Shown piece by piece: positions 18,247 to 27,551 of a DNA stretch of 64,000 nt. Source of the stretch: Meridianimaribacter flavus (GTDB lineage: Bacteria; Bacteroidota; Bacteroidia; Flavobacteriales; Flavobacteriaceae); contig NZ_SOQZ01000007.1 of assembly GCF_004366715.1 (NCBI RefSeq), positions 1-64,000 on the forward strand, written 5' to 3'. The translations under genes were made by a program, and so were the position numbers. Below the pieces are notes generated by a model. That model searched no databases. It had not been told where the DNA came from and was given only the letters and a program-made list of their open reading frames with translations. The number at the start of each line of letters is the position of its first letter. Positions within the stretch are counted from its first letter, which is position 1.

Positions 18247-19734
18247 ATGCAATTCAATGTAAACGACTCTCAGCAAGTTCTCGATTTTATTCAGAAAGCT
18301 GCAAAAATTGGAACATGGCAAGTATTACTAGAACCTTATGAAATTCAATGGAGTGATATAACCAGAGAAATTCATGATGTTGGAAAATCCTATAATATAG
18401 AACTTGAAAAAGCACTAGATTTTTACAAAGAAGGCTACTCTAGAGATAAAATAACTTACTATTTCAATAGATGTATTGAGCAAGGAGAACCTTATGACGT
18501 AGAATTAGAACTTGTAAGTGCTAAAGGTCGAGAAAAATGGGTTCGCGCTATTGGTTTTCCTGTATTAGAGAATGAAAAATGCGTAAAAGTTCAAGGACTA
18601 TTTCAAGACATTACTGAGAAAAATAAAACTCAAAAAAAGGTTGCACTAAGAGAACAACAGTTTAGAAAAACTTTTGACAGTGCCTCCATTGGAATGGCTA
18701 TTGTAAGTTTAGAGGGTAAATTCATTAGGGTAAACCAAAGCTTAAGAAACATGCTAGGTTATACTACTGATGAGTTTAAAACCTTTAATTTTAAAGATAT
18801 AACTCACAAAGAAGACACTACTTTAGGAGATAAAAAATTTGCAAAATTATTAAGTAATGAAATCTCAAATTTTCAAATAGAAAAAAGATATCTTCATAAA
18901 AATGGAAGTATAATTTGGGCTAGTCTTAATGTATCTTTAGTTAGTAATGAAGATGGTACACCTCTTCATCTAGTCGCTCAAATAAATGATATTACTAAAC
19001 GAAAAGAATCTGAGAAAAAAGTTAACACCCTTTTAGAAATCACTAAAGACCAAAATTCAAGATTATTAAACTTTGCTCACATAGTTTCGCATAATTTGCG
19101 TTCACATTCTGGTAACTTAGAAATGTTACTAGACTTGATGAAACACGAAGAACCTGAAGCTACAGATAATAGCTATTTTCCTCTAGTTGACACTGCAGTT
19201 AATAATTTAAGTGAAACGGTAGAAAACCTTAACCAAGTTGCTATTTTAAACACAAAACTGCATGAAGATTTAACACCAACCAATCTTTATGAAGCCATAA
19301 ACAAAACAAAAGAAAGCTTAAAAGCACACATCTTAGAAAATGATGGAAGCATAATCAATAATGTACCAAAACATCTTATCATTGATACTGTACCTGCTTA
19401 TTTAGACAGTATTCTTTTAAATTTTATAAGTAATAGTATAAAGTATAAAAAGCCTGATGTTGCTCCAAAAATTAATATTAGTACTAGTTTTACTGACGAT
19501 AACCAATATCTTATTTTAAAAATTGAAGACAATGGAATGGGTATTGATTTAAACAGGCACAGAAAAAAATTATTTGGGATGTACAAAACCTTTCACAAAC
19601 ACAAAGATTCTAGAGGTCTTGGGTTATTTATAACCAAAAATCAGGTAGAAGCAATAGGTGGAAAAATAGAAGTTGAAAGTGAAGTAGGTATTGGTACAAC
19701 ATTTTTACTACATTTAAAACATGAAATCAATTAA
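18247..19734 (+). CDS. PAS-domain sensor histidine kinase (cytoplasmic)
   Basis: 495 residues without a signal peptide or membrane helix. Two PAS domains: the first (about 5-125) begins VLDFIQKAAKIGTWQV; the second (about 133-255) has ASIGMAIVSLEGKFIRVNQSLRNMLGY and a PAC motif ending QINDITKRKESE. A kinase core follows with the His in AHIVSHNLRSHSGN (about 277-290), N-box ILLNFISNSIKYK, G1-box IEDNGMGIDL and G2 RGLGLFITKNQVEAIGGKI. It overlaps the response-regulator gene by 14 bp. The sensed signal is unknown. Confidence 0.93.
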   Translation: MQFNVNDSQQVLDFIQKAAKIGTWQVLLEPYEIQWSDITREIHDVGKSYNIELEKALDFYKEGYSRDKITYYFNRCIEQGEPYDVELELVSAKGREKWVRAIGFPVLENEKCVKVQGLFQDITEKNKTQKKVALREQQFRKTFDSASIGMAIVSLEGKFIRVNQSLRNMLGYTTDEFKTFNFKDITHKEDTTLGDKKFAKLLSNEISNFQIEKRYLHKNGSIIWASLNVSLVSNEDGTPLHLVAQINDITKRKESEKKVNTLLEITKDQNSRLLNFAHIVSHNLRSHSGNLEMLLDLMKHEEPEATDNSYFPLVDTAVNNLSETVENLNQVAILNTKLHEDLTPTNLYEAINKTKESLKAHILENDGSIINNVPKHLIIDTVPAYLDSILLNFISNSIKYKKPDVAPKINISTSFTDDNQYLILKIEDNGMGIDLNRHRKKLFGMYKTFHKHKDSRGLGLFITKNQVEAIGGKIEVESEVGIGTTFLLHLKHEIN

Positions 19735-20134
19735 CACACTATATATAATAGACGACGACCCTATTTTTGTTTTTACAACAAAAAAGATGTTCGATAAGGA
19801 AGAAATCTGCAAAAACATTTTAGTATTCTCTAATGGAGAAGATGCTATAAATCACTTAACGCCATTAATGGATGCTAATAATGAAGAAGAACTTCCTGAA
19901 CTTATTTTACTGGATTTGAATATGCCTATTATGGATGGATGGCAGTTTCTTGACGAGTTTGTAAAACACAAAACCGAAAAGAAAATTATCATTTTTATTG
20001 TTAGTTCCTCAATTGATCCTAACGATATTCAAAAGGCTAATGAGTACCAAAACGTTTCAAACTACATTATTAAACCTATTACTCGCGAAAAAATAAAACA
20101 TATAGCTAGTGAAATTACAGCCTTAGTAAACTAA
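19721..20134 (+). CDS. Single-domain response regulator (CheY-like)
   Basis: 137 residues comprising only a receiver domain: acidic pair in YIIDDDP, phospho-acceptor Asp in ILLDLNMPIMDGWQFL, Ser in IVSSS and Lys in IIKPITRE. With no output domain it must act through protein contacts or a phosphorelay. Translational overlap with the PAS kinase makes it the cognate partner. It converges with the DinB-like gene, the stops overlapping by 4 bp. Confidence 0.92.
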   Translation: MKSINTLYIIDDDPIFVFTTKKMFDKEEICKNILVFSNGEDAINHLTPLMDANNEEELPELILLDLNMPIMDGWQFLDEFVKHKTEKKIIIFIVSSSIDPNDIQKANEYQNVSNYIIKPITREKIKHIASEITALVN

Positions 20135-20706
20135 TTACTTTTCACAGTGCCTGTAAAATGATTAATATTAGAATTTATTGGGTTTCCTGAAGTTCTTCTA
20201 TAAGATGCTATTTGTCCTGAATGCCATATTGCATCAGCAATTGGGCCATTAATAGCATTCCAAAAAGGGTTTTCTCTTTCTCCAAAAACAATAACAAATT
20301 TTGATACATCATCACTAGCTCTTAAAATATCAGCAGCTGTTTTTAAATTGATTAATGTTCGCTTACGTTTTTCTTCAAAATTTAATTGTGATGTATCTTT
20401 TTTATCATATGGTTGATTTAAAGCTGCACTTAAAATCACATAAGAAAGTGTTAAAACATGATCTACAGTTTCTCCTGTAGAGCGTGAGCCACCAATAGGT
20501 TTATAACTTAAATCCTCTTCTGTCAATCCATCTGTAGCCCAATAAAACCTAAACCCTAAACCATCTATCATTCTTGCGGCTACAGTTCCTGCAGTGTAAG
20601 TATCTGAATATTCAGGGATTTCGTAATAAGGTAAATTATCATCATTATTTTGAGCAACAATAGATAGCGTAAAAAACAAGGATAACGCTGAACATACTTT
20701 TTTCAT
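20131..20706 (-). CDS. Exported DinB-like protein
   Basis: 191 residues with a signal peptide (1-18, ending SIVAQ), unusual for DinB/YfiT proteins, which are normally cytoplasmic four-helix metal-binding enzymes. Supporting the family are the helix with RMIDGLGFRFYWATDGL, the central helix with ETVDHVLTLSYVI (metal-ligand-type His), and the last helix IADAIWHSGQIASYRRTSGNPI, typical of DinB. It lies 5 bp after the M28 peptidase gene on the same strand, so the two are probably co-transcribed. The reaction is unknown. Confidence 0.75.
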   Translation of the reverse strand: MKKVCSALSLFFTLSIVAQNNDDNLPYYEIPEYSDTYTAGTVAARMIDGLGFRFYWATDGLTEEDLSYKPIGGSRSTGETVDHVLTLSYVILSAALNQPYDKKDTSQLNFEEKRKRTLINLKTAADILRASDDVSKFVIVFGERENPFWNAINGPIADAIWHSGQIASYRRTSGNPINSNINHFTGTVKSN

Positions 20707-20711
20707 ACCTA

Positions 20712-22115
20712 TTAATCTTTTAACTGTTGTTCTGTAGTTATTGTTTCAGTACCATATTTATCAAACAAATAGACCAAAGCGGTCATTGTTGCAGCACCAA
20801 GTTCTAACTCTCTTTTATTAACATGCTCAAAAGTATCATTAGCTGCATGATGGTGATCAAAATAACGTTGAGAATCTGGTCTTAAACCAGCTAATACAAT
20901 ATTGTCATCCTTTAAAGGTCCAATATCTGCTCCACTTCCTCCTTTTTCAAAATAATGAATTAAGTAGGGTTTAAAGAGTTCTTTCCAACCTAAAACTTTA
21001 TTATAAACCGCATCACTGCAATCAAAAGTAAAGCCTCTAGGTGTAAATCCACCCGAATCACTTTCTAAAGCAAAAACGTGCTTCTCGCCTTTTGCCTTTG
21101 CAACTTCAGCATATTTTCGTCCTCCTCTAAGTCCGTTTTCTTCATTCATAAACAACACCACACGAATACTACGTTTTGGTTTTATACCACTTTCTTTTAA
21201 CAGTCGTAACACATCCATAGATTGCACACAACCTGCTCCATCATCGTGAGAACCATCACCTAAATCCCATGAATCTAAATGACCACCTACAATAATATAT
21301 TCGTTAGGAAATTCACTACCTGTAATTTCTCCAATAACATTATAAGACTGCACATCTTTCAATTGTTGACAATGCTGACTGAAGTAAAACTTAATATCTT
21401 TATTTAAACCTAGCATATTACTAAGCAACTCAGCATCGTTAGTGCTTATTGCTGCTGAAGGGATACGTTGTGAGTTAGGTAAATCGCCATAACTCATGCT
21501 TCCTGTATGCGGATAATCGTCTAATCTTAAATTAACTGAACGTACAATTACACCAACAGCTCCAAACTTTCCTGCCTCTCTTGCTCCAGCATATCTTTGG
21601 TCTACACAACCTCCATAAGCTTCAAAAGTATTGATTAAGTCGGCTTGCATTGGTCTGTTAAAAAATACAATCTTACCTTCTATTTTTTCTTTGCCTAGAG
21701 TCTCTAATTCATCTAAACTTTTAACTTCAACTACATTAGCTTTTATTCCTCCACTTGGAGTTGCTATCGAGCCTCCTAAAGCACAAATATTTACACTGGT
21801 AGTCTTTCCTGGAGAGGTTTCAATATATGCAAACTCAGGTGCTCCTCTTACCCATCTTGGTACCATAACTGGTTGCAACCATACTTTGTCTAAACCTAAT
21901 TTTTCTAGTTCTTCTTTAGTATATTCAACTGCCTTTTCAGCATTTAAAGAACCTGAAAGTCGACCTCCAATTTGATTAGATAAATGGTCTAACCATTCGT
22001 AGCTTTTTCCGTTGGTTAATGATGTTGAGTATATTTTTTTAATGTTATCAGCATCTTCTTGTGCAGTTACTGAAATGGATACAAGAATACTGAGTAGAAA
22101 TAAAATGTTTCTCAT
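20712..22115 (-). CDS. M28 family zinc metallopeptidase, exported
   Basis: 467 residues: signal peptide 1-18, an inserted PA-like domain (about 120-250), then the M28 catalytic domain. The two-zinc site is visible: VGGHLDSWDLGDGSHDDGAG (His and bridging Asp), the general-base pair in FMNEENGLRGG, the Asp/Glu of ALESDSGG and the distal His in YFDHHHAANDT. These enzymes remove amino acids from peptides (aminopeptidase/carboxypeptidase Q type). It probably acts in the periplasm to supply amino acids. It is first of a two-gene unit with the DinB-like gene. Confidence 0.93.
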   Translation of the reverse strand: MRNILFLLSILVSISVTAQEDADNIKKIYSTSLTNGKSYEWLDHLSNQIGGRLSGSLNAEKAVEYTKEELEKLGLDKVWLQPVMVPRWVRGAPEFAYIETSPGKTTSVNICALGGSIATPSGGIKANVVEVKSLDELETLGKEKIEGKIVFFNRPMQADLINTFEAYGGCVDQRYAGAREAGKFGAVGVIVRSVNLRLDDYPHTGSMSYGDLPNSQRIPSAAISTNDAELLSNMLGLNKDIKFYFSQHCQQLKDVQSYNVIGEITGSEFPNEYIIVGGHLDSWDLGDGSHDDGAGCVQSMDVLRLLKESGIKPKRSIRVVLFMNEENGLRGGRKYAEVAKAKGEKHVFALESDSGGFTPRGFTFDCSDAVYNKVLGWKELFKPYLIHYFEKGGSGADIGPLKDDNIVLAGLRPDSQRYFDHHHAANDTFEHVNKRELELGAATMTALVYLFDKYGTETITTEQQLKD

Positions 22116-22187
22116 AGATGGTTAATGTTTTAAAAAGCTAAAGATAAGTTTTAAATGACATTAAACTCTAAAAGAAAACTTAAAAAC

Positions 22188-23069
22188 TTATTCGTTTTCT
22201 AATTGCTGTTTGTAAATATGAAGGTTTTCTTTTACGTCATCATCTAATTCAGGCTCCTTGATATCGTCATACTGCTTCAGTGTATTGTATAAAATTTTGG
22301 CTACAATATAACGTGCTGTAGGTTTATCATCAGCGGGAATAGTGTACCAAGGCGCATGTGCTTTAGACGTTCTATTAATAGCATCTTCATAGCACTCTTG
22401 ATAGCTGTCCCAAAGTTTGCGCTCTTTTAAATCTCCTGGAGAAAATTTCCAGTTTTTTTCTTGTTTTTCCAACCTACGAAGTAATCGGTTTTTCTGTTCT
22501 TCTTTTGAAAGGTGTAAAAAGAATTTGAAGATAATGGTTCCGTTATCAGCAATGTGCTTTTCAAAATTATTAATTTGCTCAAAACGTTTATCCCAAAAGG
22601 CTTCGTTGACATCTTCTACCGAATGAACATCAGGCAAGTTTTCATTTAAAATATAATTAGGATGCACTCTTGTCACCAATACATTTTCGTAATGCGTACG
22701 ATTAAAAACTCCAAACTTTCCACGAGCAGGTAAAGCAATGTAATGCCTCCAAAGGTAATCGTGTTTTAGCTCTAATTCGGTTGGAACTTTAAAGCTATGC
22801 ACCACAACACCTCTTGCGTTTAACTCCTTAAAAACCTCGCGTATCATACTGTCTTTTCCTGCTGTATCCATACCTTGAATACAGATTAAAACAGCATATT
22901 TACCATGCGCATACATTGCATTTTGAATATCAGCTAGGTCTTCGCACACCTCTTCCATTTCATCTTCAATCTTATCTTTATCTGCTTCAAGGTCATAGGT
23001 AGTACTTACATTTTTTAAAGAAATGTTTTGCGTTACCTTAAAATCGTTGATATCAATGTTCTTTTTCAT
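22188..23069 (-). CDS. Polyphosphate kinase 2 (PPK2) family protein
   Basis: 293 residues. Walker A-like CIQGMDTAGKDSMIREVF, the lid region with YLWRHYIALPARGKFGVFNRTHYENV, and Arg-rich FLHLSKEEQKNRLLRRLEK followed by WKFSPGDLKERKLW are diagnostic of PPK2. The enzyme transfers phosphate between polyphosphate and nucleotides, either making NTPs or phosphorylating AMP/ADP; the subclass cannot be set by eye. It is last in a tight five-gene minus-strand run (gaps 2-11 bp) with NatAB, MscS and a sigma-54-type regulator, hinting at a stress or energy role. Confidence 0.93.
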   Translation of the reverse strand: MKKNIDINDFKVTQNISLKNVSTTYDLEADKDKIEDEMEEVCEDLADIQNAMYAHGKYAVLICIQGMDTAGKDSMIREVFKELNARGVVVHSFKVPTELELKHDYLWRHYIALPARGKFGVFNRTHYENVLVTRVHPNYILNENLPDVHSVEDVNEAFWDKRFEQINNFEKHIADNGTIIFKFFLHLSKEEQKNRLLRRLEKQEKNWKFSPGDLKERKLWDSYQECYEDAINRTSKAHAPWYTIPADDKPTARYIVAKILYNTLKQYDDIKEPELDDDVKENLHIYKQQLENE

Positions 23070-23080
23070 ACGGTTAGGTT

Positions 23081-24244
23081 TTATTTTGAAGCAAACAACT
23101 TCACGTCATTTTCGCTCACTATTTTTTCTCCAAGAATAATTAAACGTTCTACTACGTTTCTTAACTCTCTAATGTTACCTGTCCAATCATATTCTTGTAA
23201 CAGTTTTATAGCCTTATCAGAGAACTCCTTTTTGGTTGAGCCTTGTTCTGTTGCTATTTTATTGGCAAAGAAATCTACCAATAACGGAATGTCTTCTCTC
23301 CTATCATTTAAGGCAGGCACTTGAATTAATATTACCGCTAACCTATGGTACAAATCTTCTCTAAACTTTCCGTCAGCGATTTCCTTTTTCAAGTCTTTGT
23401 TAGTTGCAGCAACAACTCTTACATCTACTTTTATGTCTTTATCGTTACCTACGCGCTGAATTTTATTTTCCTGTAATGCTCTAAGAACTTTAGCTTGAGC
23501 AGACAAACTCATATCACCAATTTCATCAAGAAAAATAGTACCTCCATTAGCTGCTTCAAACTTACCAGCTCTGTCTTTAACAGCACTAGTAAACGCGCCT
23601 TTTACATGACCAAATAATTCACTCTCGATAAGTTCTGACGGAATTGCAGCACAGTTTACCTCAATTAAAGGACCTTTAGAACGGTCACTTTTTTGATGTA
23701 ACCAATGCGCTACGAGCTCTTTTCCTGTTCCGTTTGGTCCAGTAATAAGTACACGAGCGTCTGTAGCAGACACTTTTTCTATCATTTCTTTAATATGAAG
23801 AATCGCCTTACTCTCACCTATCATCTCATAGTTTTTGCTCACTTTCTTTTTAAGCCTAGTGTTCTCAACCACAAGTTCTTTTCTATCTAAAGCAATACGA
23901 ACAGTATTCAGCAACCTATTAAGATCTGGTGGTTTTGAAATATAATCAAACGCACCAAGTCGCATGGTATTTACAGCAGTATCAAGATCTCCATGACCAG
24001 AAATCATAACCATAGGAGTTTCAGGTTTTAACTTTTTAACAGCTTCTAAAACCTCAACACCATCCATTTTTGGCATTTTTATATCGCAAAGTACTAGGTC
24101 AAAATCGTCTTTTTTAATCTTTTCAATTCCAACAAGACCATCTTCAGCTTCAAAAACCTCATAAGTATCATTTTCTTCTGAAAGTATTTTAACCAATACT
24201 CTTCTAATAGCTGCTTCGTCTTCTATAATTAATATTTTAGGCAT
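23081..24244 (-). CDS. Sigma-54-type AAA+ response regulator lacking a DNA-binding domain
   Basis: 387 residues. The receiver (1-120) has IIEDEAA, phospho-Asp in LVLCDIKMPKMDG and Lys in YISKPPD. The AAA+ domain (about 143-375) has Walker A GPNGTGKE, Walker B GGTIFLDEIGDM, and C-terminal WTGNIRELRNVVERL. Two features are unusual. The sigma-54 contact loop reads GAFTSA rather than GAFTGA. The protein also ends 15 or so residues after the AAA+ domain (ENDVKLFASK), with no Fis-type HTH. It may work from solution or through another protein. No histidine kinase is adjacent. Confidence 0.9.
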   Translation of the reverse strand: MPKILIIEDEAAIRRVLVKILSEENDTYEVFEAEDGLVGIEKIKKDDFDLVLCDIKMPKMDGVEVLEAVKKLKPETPMVMISGHGDLDTAVNTMRLGAFDYISKPPDLNRLLNTVRIALDRKELVVENTRLKKKVSKNYEMIGESKAILHIKEMIEKVSATDARVLITGPNGTGKELVAHWLHQKSDRSKGPLIEVNCAAIPSELIESELFGHVKGAFTSAVKDRAGKFEAANGGTIFLDEIGDMSLSAQAKVLRALQENKIQRVGNDKDIKVDVRVVAATNKDLKKEIADGKFREDLYHRLAVILIQVPALNDRREDIPLLVDFFANKIATEQGSTKKEFSDKAIKLLQEYDWTGNIRELRNVVERLIILGEKIVSENDVKLFASK

Positions 24245-24247
24245 GTT

Positions 24248-25081
24248 TTATTCTTTAGGTTTTGATATAATGTGAATATCTCTTTGCGGAAATGGTATAG
24301 ATATATTATGCTCTCTAAATAATCGGTCAATTTCAAAACGAATATCGCTTCTCGGAAATTGTCCTTTAAAACTATCATTAAGCGTAAAAACCACTTTAAA
24401 GTTAAGCGAACTATCGCCAAAATCGGTAAAAACAACAGCTGTTTCTGGTTCGCTTAAAGTATCAGGATGCGAATTGGCAGCTTGTAACAACAGCTTTTTA
24501 ACCAACTGTACATCACTCCCATAAGCAACACCAACAGACACGCTATCTCTAGTTATAGTTCCGTTTTGGGTCCAATTGTATAAAGTATTGGTTAAGTATA
24601 AGTGATTAGGAATAATTAACACTTTATTATCTATAGTTACTGCTCGAGTTGTTCTTAATTTAATTTCCTCAACACGTCCTACTTTTCCATCTATTTCAAT
24701 AATGTCTCCAACGTGTACTGTTTGATCTATAAGTATAAAAACACCTGAAATAATATCTTGAAACAGGGTTTGGAGCGCAAGACCAATACCAATTAAAAGT
24801 GCTGCAGATGCTGCAAAAATACCAGTAACATTTACACCTAAAGTGTGCAGCGTTATTAGCATTATTACAACATATATAAACCATCTTCCGTAGGAAAAAA
24901 CAACTTTAAATTTTTGCTTGTCAGAATACGGTAGGTTTCTAGTAATTAGCTTACGAATAAGTCTTAATATTACACTTGCAATAACCAAGACTACAACCAA
25001 TATAATAACATCCATGATGCTTATGGAGATATTATCAGTAATCTTGTAAGATTCTTTTAAAGCTTTTAAAAAATCTTTCAT
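24248..25081 (-). CDS. Small-conductance mechanosensitive channel (MscS family)
   Basis: 277 residues: three membrane helices (about 20-42, 63-85 and 90-112), the last being the pore helix rich in Gly/Ala (GIFAASAALLIGIGLALQTLFQDIISG), followed by the beta domain with VGDIIEIDGKVGRVEEI and TTRAVTIDNKVLIIPN, and an alpha/beta C-terminal cage ending ISIPFPQRDIHI. It opens under membrane tension to release solutes at hypo-osmotic shock. It sits 3-4 bp from neighbours on both sides, inside the five-gene run. Confidence 0.94.
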   Translation of the reverse strand: MKDFLKALKESYKITDNISISIMDVIILVVVLVIASVILRLIRKLITRNLPYSDKQKFKVVFSYGRWFIYVVIMLITLHTLGVNVTGIFAASAALLIGIGLALQTLFQDIISGVFILIDQTVHVGDIIEIDGKVGRVEEIKLRTTRAVTIDNKVLIIPNHLYLTNTLYNWTQNGTITRDSVSVGVAYGSDVQLVKKLLLQAANSHPDTLSEPETAVVFTDFGDSSLNFKVVFTLNDSFKGQFPRSDIRFEIDRLFREHNISIPFPQRDIHIISKPKE

Positions 25082-25085
25082 GCAA

Positions 25086-26399
25086 TTAGTATTTCAACCA
25101 TTTATAAAGCTCTTTGTAGCTTGGTTTTTTACCATACATTAAAATACCTACTCTGTAAATTTTTGCTGCAAACCAAACCGTAAACATAAATGTACCAATT
25201 AATAATGCCAATGACAACAGTTGTTGCCAAATTGGTACTCCAAAAGGAATACGCATAAGCATAACCACAGGAGAGGTTAACGGAATAAATGAGAATACTG
25301 TTGAAACAGTTCCGTGTGGATCTTCAATTACTGTGAATACACCAACATATACTGCCAAAATTAAAGGCATTAAAATAGGCATCATAAACTGTTGTGTATC
25401 TGTTTCGTTATCTACTGCTGCTCCAATGGCTGCATATAGAGAACTGTACAGTAAATAGCCTCCAACAAAGAAAAAGATGAATGCAAGTATAAGGTTAGCT
25501 ATTGGTAAGTTTTGAAATGCTGCAAAAGCAAGTTTTAGTTGCGACTCAAACTCAGGACTCTCCATAGCTTGTTGCATTAGCTGTTGTTGAGAGGATTGCA
25601 TCTCACTAAAATCAATTCCGAAAATTGTAGACACAATAAGCATCATTAAACCTCCTAAAATCACCCAAATTACAAATTGAGTAATTCCTGCTAAGGATGT
25701 TCCAATAATCTTACCCATCATAAGCTGAATAGGCTTTACTGAAGAAATGATGACTTCAATTATTCTACTGGTTTTTTCCTCGATAACGCTTCTCATAATC
25801 ATGTTTCCATAAATAATGATAAACATAAACAGTAAGTAACCAGCTATACCACCAAAGGCTAATTTTAATACATTATCAATTTTTGAAGTGGTTTCTCCTG
25901 AAAAGCTTTCCTGCGAAATATCAACACTTGTTTTTGAAGATTTTATCTTCTCTAAGTCTACTCCATCTCTTTCCAATTTTATATCCTGAAATTTCTTTTC
26001 GAGTTTGTTTTCTAAAGAAGATATTACAGTTAAAGATGGTGTGTCTTCTGAGTAAAACGTAACATTGTTATAAAACTGAGTGGTATCTACACTTTTGGTG
26101 ATGTACAATAAACCATAAGTTTCATTAGTTTTTACGTCTTCTTTAGCGGCTTCAAGAGTAGTATTAGTTAAAACTTTGTAAGTGGTATGTTCTGTATCTT
26201 TAAAAATATCGCTTACCAATCCTGACTCGTCCAAAATGGCAATAGTACGTTCTTTATTATTGTTAAGCTGAGTCAAATAAGCCACCACAGCAATAAGAGC
26301 AATCATAATCAACGGACTCAAAATTGTCATGATTATGAATGATTTATTCTTAACTTTTGTAAGGTATTCTCTTTTTATTATAAGTGATAAATGATTCAT
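25086..26399 (-). CDS. ABC transporter permease, NatB/YhaP-like
   Basis: 437 residues. One N-terminal helix (KSFIIMTILSPLIMIALIAVVAYL), a large extracytoplasmic domain (about 45-185), then a bundle of five membrane helices with the conserved YGNMIMRSVIEEKTSRIIEVIISSVKPIQLMMGKIIG, typical of the ABC-2/NatB permease family. NatB proteins act with NatA as exporters (sodium or antimicrobial peptides in Bacillus). Here the substrate is unknown. It lies 2 bp after its ATPase gene. Confidence 0.93.
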   Translation of the reverse strand: MNHLSLIIKREYLTKVKNKSFIIMTILSPLIMIALIAVVAYLTQLNNNKERTIAILDESGLVSDIFKDTEHTTYKVLTNTTLEAAKEDVKTNETYGLLYITKSVDTTQFYNNVTFYSEDTPSLTVISSLENKLEKKFQDIKLERDGVDLEKIKSSKTSVDISQESFSGETTSKIDNVLKLAFGGIAGYLLFMFIIIYGNMIMRSVIEEKTSRIIEVIISSVKPIQLMMGKIIGTSLAGITQFVIWVILGGLMMLIVSTIFGIDFSEMQSSQQQLMQQAMESPEFESQLKLAFAAFQNLPIANLILAFIFFFVGGYLLYSSLYAAIGAAVDNETDTQQFMMPILMPLILAVYVGVFTVIEDPHGTVSTVFSFIPLTSPVVMLMRIPFGVPIWQQLLSLALLIGTFMFTVWFAAKIYRVGILMYGKKPSYKELYKWLKY

Positions 26400-26401
26400 T
26401 C

Positions 26402-27328
26402 TTAATTATTTTTTACAGTTTGAATAAAAATATCATTAGCACTTGGCACAACTTCAACAAAGTGGTGAACTTCTGCTTTAGATGTTAAAAACGATAGTAG
26501 GTCGTTAGAGGTGTCGTTTGCGTTTAGCTTGATATTTAGCTTTAAATCGTCATTAAGATTTTTAAACGTAGCTGGAAACACTTCAAACTTATCTTTTATT
26601 AATCTAGTCACCTCATTAATGTTATCTGTTTGTAGCCCAACCTCAAAAGTATTGGTTTTAAACTGACGCTTAATATCTGTTAATTTACCATCCAATATTT
26701 TATTAGACTCGTGTATTAACGCAATGTGGTCGCACAACTCTTCAACCGATTCCATTCGATGTGTTGAGAAGATAACAGTTGCTCCTTCATCTCTCAATTG
26801 TAAAATCTCGTCTTTAATCAAGTTGGCATTTATAGGGTCAAAGCCTGAAAATGGTTCATCAAAAATCAACAGTTTAGGTTGATGCAAAACTGTGACTATA
26901 AACTGAATTTTTTGAGCTTGTCCTTTACTGAGTTCTTGTATTTTTTTATTCCACCAATCACCAATATCTAATTTATCAAACCAGTATTTTAAACGCTCTT
27001 TAGCAACAGATTTTGATAATCCTTTCAGTTGTGCCAAGTATAATGCTTGTTCACCAACTTTCATGGATTTGTATAGTCCACGTTCTTCAGGTAAATAACC
27101 AATATCCTGAATATGGTGAGGTTGTAATGCATCTCCATCTAACATTACGCTACCTTCATCTGGCATTGTAATTTGATTGATAATTCTAATAAGTGTTGTT
27201 TTCCCTGCTCCATTAGGTCCAAGAAGACCAAATATACTTCCTGTAGGTACAGAAATGGAGACATTGTTTAGTGCTTTAAAGTTTCCAAAACTTTTAGAAA
27301 CAGAATTAGCCACTAATAAATTGCTCAT
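26402..27328 (-). CDS. ABC transporter ATP-binding protein, NatA-like
   Basis: 308 residues: Walker A GPNGAGKT near 36-43, the Q-loop, signature ELSKGQAQKIQF (LSKGQ variant), Walker B LLIFDEPFSGFDP and the switch His in IFSTHRMESVEE. The C-terminal 80 residues form a DUF4162-type extension seen in NatA-like exporters. It energises the permease encoded 2 bp downstream. It is the first gene of the five-gene run, so a promoter is expected at about 27330-27370; TATCTTTA on the minus strand near 27362 is a possible -7 box. Confidence 0.94.
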   Translation of the reverse strand: MSNLLVANSVSKSFGNFKALNNVSISVPTGSIFGLLGPNGAGKTTLIRIINQITMPDEGSVMLDGDALQPHHIQDIGYLPEERGLYKSMKVGEQALYLAQLKGLSKSVAKERLKYWFDKLDIGDWWNKKIQELSKGQAQKIQFIVTVLHQPKLLIFDEPFSGFDPINANLIKDEILQLRDEGATVIFSTHRMESVEELCDHIALIHESNKILDGKLTDIKRQFKTNTFEVGLQTDNINEVTRLIKDKFEVFPATFKNLNDDLKLNIKLNANDTSNDLLSFLTSKAEVHHFVEVVPSANDIFIQTVKNN

Positions 27329-27439
27329 ATATGTTGTTTTGTGAAATATATTTATTTGTTGCGTAAAGATATTAAATGTTACACAAGTAGCATTTTTATA
27401 GGCATTTAAATATCAACAATTGTGTCTAAAAAAACAAAA

Positions 27440-27465
27440 CCCACCCTTAAAAAATTAAGGATGGG
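27440..27465 (-). terminator. Terminator of the grpE-dnaJ operon
   Basis: An 11-bp stem (27440-27450 with 27455-27465, one mismatch that is G-T on the minus strand) has a four-base loop, followed on the minus strand by TTTTGTTTTTTT. It lies 87 bp after dnaJ. Confidence 0.8.
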
Positions 27466-27551
27466 AAAAAATTGCTATGAAAAAGAAAAATTACCACTAA
27501 AGTTAATTAGTGATATTCAAATATAGTGTTTTTTATTAAATTAAGAGTTTT

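Noticed and set aside
18247-20134. Hybrid kinase split by a frameshift (kinase and receiver overlapping by 14 bp)
   Set aside because: The kinase ends naturally after its G2 box, and the receiver has its own ATG; short overlaps between kinase and regulator genes are common.
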